Assembly (NCBI GenBank): GCA_009929265.1
Contig: SAAU01000009.1
Location: forward strand, 1 to 35,589
DNA from: Alphaproteobacteria bacterium
Lineage (GTDB): Bacteria; Pseudomonadota; Alphaproteobacteria; CASFRQ01; SAAU01
DNA length: 35,589 bases
Reading direction: 5' to 3'
The position numbers and the translations under genes were made by a program. Positions within the stretch are counted from its first letter, which is position 1. Each line of letters opens with the position of its first letter. The notes beneath the pieces were generated by a model. The model was not told where the DNA came from. It did not search any database and saw only the letters and a program-made list of their open reading frames with translations. This document shows, in pieces, positions 34,528 to 35,589 of the stretch.

Positions 34528-34557
34528 ATAATACCTTACTTTCGAGACAAAAATCAA
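34528..34557 (-). promoter_or_regulatory. Candidate promoter of tRNA-Trp-secE-nusG
   Basis: Minus strand TTGATT (34552-34557), 18 bases, TATTAT (34528-34533). Transcription would begin about 75 bases before the mature tRNA end, leaving a 5' part for RNase P to remove. Confidence 0.5.
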
Positions 34558-34734
34558 GTCTTTTTTTAAGTTTTGCTTTGAAAAAGTTATACACGAAACG
34601 AATACATTTCTCAAGGAGAAAATAAAATATTTTCAAAATGTTTTTTTAATATTTCTTAAAGCGGCAAAAACACCCTGTAAATAAATTAGGGACATTTAAA
34701 AAGACTTTTTATTATTGGAAAAGAAAAAATCTTA

Positions 34735-34767
34735 CGAAAAAGAAGCCCCCTTTCTTGTTAAAGGGTT
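34735..34767 (-). terminator. Weak terminator after the lipoprotein gene
   Basis: Minus strand CCCTTT-AACAAG-AAAGGG stem (34748-34765) followed by GGCTTCTTTTT. The U-run is interrupted, so efficiency may be low. Confidence 0.35.
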
Positions 34768-34791
34768 ATTTCTTGCTTCATCTTTTCCCCT

Positions 34792-35349
34792 TTATCTTTC
34801 GTTGGAGTTATCCATCTTCCTCACACCAATCACATTTGTGTTTTCGCGTGAATCCATATCCTTTTCCTGCCATATGGCGCTGATATTTTTAACCACTTCT
34901 TGACGGGAAACTGTTTGCCCTTGATCAGCTTCATCTAACCATTCTTCCAAAGTGTTTTTATCTACACCACGATTATCAAACGCTGTATAAATATAATCCC
35001 ATGATTGCCCCCGTGCCCCAGCAAGTCTTTTAGTTTCTTCATTTCTTTCCCCACCAGTTTTTAACAGTTCTAGCTCTAACAAATAACTATTGTAATACGC
35101 GTTTTGAACAGCATAACGGAAGCCATCTTCGGCATCAGAAATCCCCTCAATTGCTTTTGCAGAAGGTTTTTCAATCACGTCCTCTGGAGCGATTTGATTT
35201 TCTGGTGGAAGTTCCCGCGTGATTCTATTTTCTTTGGTTTTCGCATTTTGCGTTGTTCCATCAGCCTTTGAACACCCCGTCAAAATCACCATCAGTATTG
35301 AAGCCCCTAAAAGACCTTCCACGACTTTCCGTTTCATACTCTTTTTCAT
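34792..35349 (-). CDS. Putative lipoprotein of unknown function
   Basis: 185 residues. A type II signal peptide is clear: basic start MKKSMKRK, hydrophobic core (about 9-22), lipobox LTGC with Cys26 as the lipidated residue. The next residues SKAD do not have Asp at +2, so sorting to the outer membrane is possible by E. coli rules. Residues 30-70 are polar and Pro-rich; 70-175 look helical (FRYAVQNAYYNSYLLELELL; TLEEWLDEADQGQTVSRQEV). No named domain is recognised. It stands between tuf and tRNA-Trp, where these genes are normally adjacent, with its own promoter and a terminator on each side, so it is probably a single-gene insertion. Confidence 0.85.
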   Translation of the reverse strand: MKKSMKRKVVEGLLGASILMVILTGCSKADGTTQNAKTKENRITRELPPENQIAPEDVIEKPSAKAIEGISDAEDGFRYAVQNAYYNSYLLELELLKTGGERNEETKRLAGARGQSWDYIYTAFDNRGVDKNTLEEWLDEADQGQTVSRQEVVKNISAIWQEKDMDSRENTNVIGVRKMDNSNER

Positions 35350-35382
35350 CTTTTCCCCTTTTCTTAGAATGACTTTTTCTCT

Positions 35383-35411
35383 TTTCTACTTTCTTTTTTT
35401 CATTTTGTCAA
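35383..35411 (-). promoter_or_regulatory. Candidate promoter of the lipoprotein gene
   Basis: Minus strand TTGACA (35406-35411, perfect -35), 17 bases, TAGAAA (35383-35388). It lies after the tuf terminator, so the lipoprotein is expressed independently of tuf. Confidence 0.55.
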
Positions 35412-35435
35412 GTATTTTTATATAAAAATACAATC

Positions 35436-35464
35436 AAAAAAAGAGCCCTGATTTCTCAGAGCCC
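35436..35464 (-). terminator. Rho-independent terminator after tuf
   Basis: GGGCTCTGA-GAAA-TCAGGGCTC hairpin (9 bp with G-U pairs, 35443-35464) followed on the minus strand by a run of T (35436-35442), 26 bases after the tuf stop. Confidence 0.92.
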
Positions 35465-35490
35465 TTCTTTCATAGAAAATCGGTAAATGT

Positions 35491-35589
35491 TTACGCGATA
35501 ACTTTAGAAACGACACCGGCACCAACCGTATGACCGCCTTCACGAATAGCAAACCGAAGTCCTTCTTCCATTGCAACTGGAGCAATCAA
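35491..35589 (-). CDS. tuf: Elongation factor Tu, C-terminal end cut by window edge
   Basis: Only the last 32 residues are in the window: [17 protein letters not shown], then [13 protein letters not shown] and stop TAA. This is the highly conserved end of EF-Tu domain III, the GTPase that brings aminoacyl-tRNA to the ribosome. The usual 'GGRTVGAGVV' has His in place of Arg here. The position upstream of tRNA-Trp-secE-nusG is standard. Too short for a start or length to be judged. Confidence 0.96.
   Translation of the reverse strand: MIAPVAMEEGLRFAIREGGHTVGAGVVSKVIA

Larger units (their letters stand above)
34447..34791. other. Spacer between the lipoprotein gene and tRNA-Trp
   Basis: 345 bases without a credible gene. 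It holds a weak terminator for the lipoprotein gene (34735-34767), a promoter for the tRNA-Trp/secE/nusG transcript (34528-34557), and otherwise AT-rich sequence. Confidence 0.6.

Noticed and set aside
34346-34636. A 96-codon minus-strand frame with CSSIGRASVSKTEGCGFDSY
   Set aside because: It is the chance translation of the tRNA-Trp gene, a well-known artefact; no coding signs outside the tRNA.
1-35589. Reassigned UGA codon, as in some reduced Alphaproteobacteria
   Set aside because: Several genes end in TGA (ECF sigma, the HExxH protein), conserved Trp positions use TGG, and only tRNA-Trp(CCA) is seen.

Overview
The window looks like a chromosomal segment from an AT-rich, probably host- or gut-associated alphaproteobacterium. 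The reasons are the gene order tuf / tRNA-Trp / secE-nusG-rplKAJL-rpoBC, the block yqeY-dnaG-rpoD, an AspRS whose motif 2 has the 'PGEFYQLD' form typical of Alphaproteobacteria, and the lengths of RpoB (1396 aa) and RpoC (1387 aa). The code is standard: TGA is used as a stop and TGG for Trp. No transposase, integrase, prophage or CRISPR array was seen. The exact order or family cannot be fixed by eye.

Layout. 1-3.1 kb: a cut NUDIX hydrolase, a cold-shock protein, a convergent DEAD-box helicase with a tail built from 99-bp repeats, and a small protein with two PGDYG-like halves. 3.1-9.1 kb, all on the minus strand: a three-gene ECF sigma cassette (small membrane protein, ECF sigma, Spy/CpxP-like periplasmic protein), then a 1358-aa cysteine-rich, beta-helix-like exported protein followed by a DUF805 membrane protein. 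9.2-10.7 kb: a peptidase E-like protein and a GNAT acetyltransferase. 10.7-12.65 kb: a very AT-rich pair of convergent genes, a trypsin-like protease and a PD-(D/E)XK-like nuclease, ending at the 3' side of a tRNA gene with CAU anticodon. 12.8-18.5 kb, minus strand: rpoD, dnaG, yqeY and rmuC. 18.56-21.1 kb, plus strand: an HExxH membrane protein and aspS. 21.2-22.5 kb: two unrecognised AT-rich genes. 22.6-35.6 kb, minus strand: the RNA polymerase / ribosomal protein cluster, with a lipoprotein gene inserted between tuf and tRNA-Trp.

How the parts fit. The housekeeping blocks supply transcription (rpoB, rpoC, rpoD, nusG), replication priming (dnaG), translation (rplK, rplA, rplJ, rplL, tuf, aspS, two tRNAs) and secretion (secE). 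RNA structures seen between genes agree with known autoregulation of this cluster: an L10-type leader before rplJ, a hairpin before rplK, and three hairpins between rplL and rpoB. The accessory parts of most interest are the envelope-stress-like cassette, whose own upstream region carries GAAC-N16-CGTT, the large cysteine-rich exported protein with a near match to that promoter, and the protease/nuclease pair beside the tRNA.
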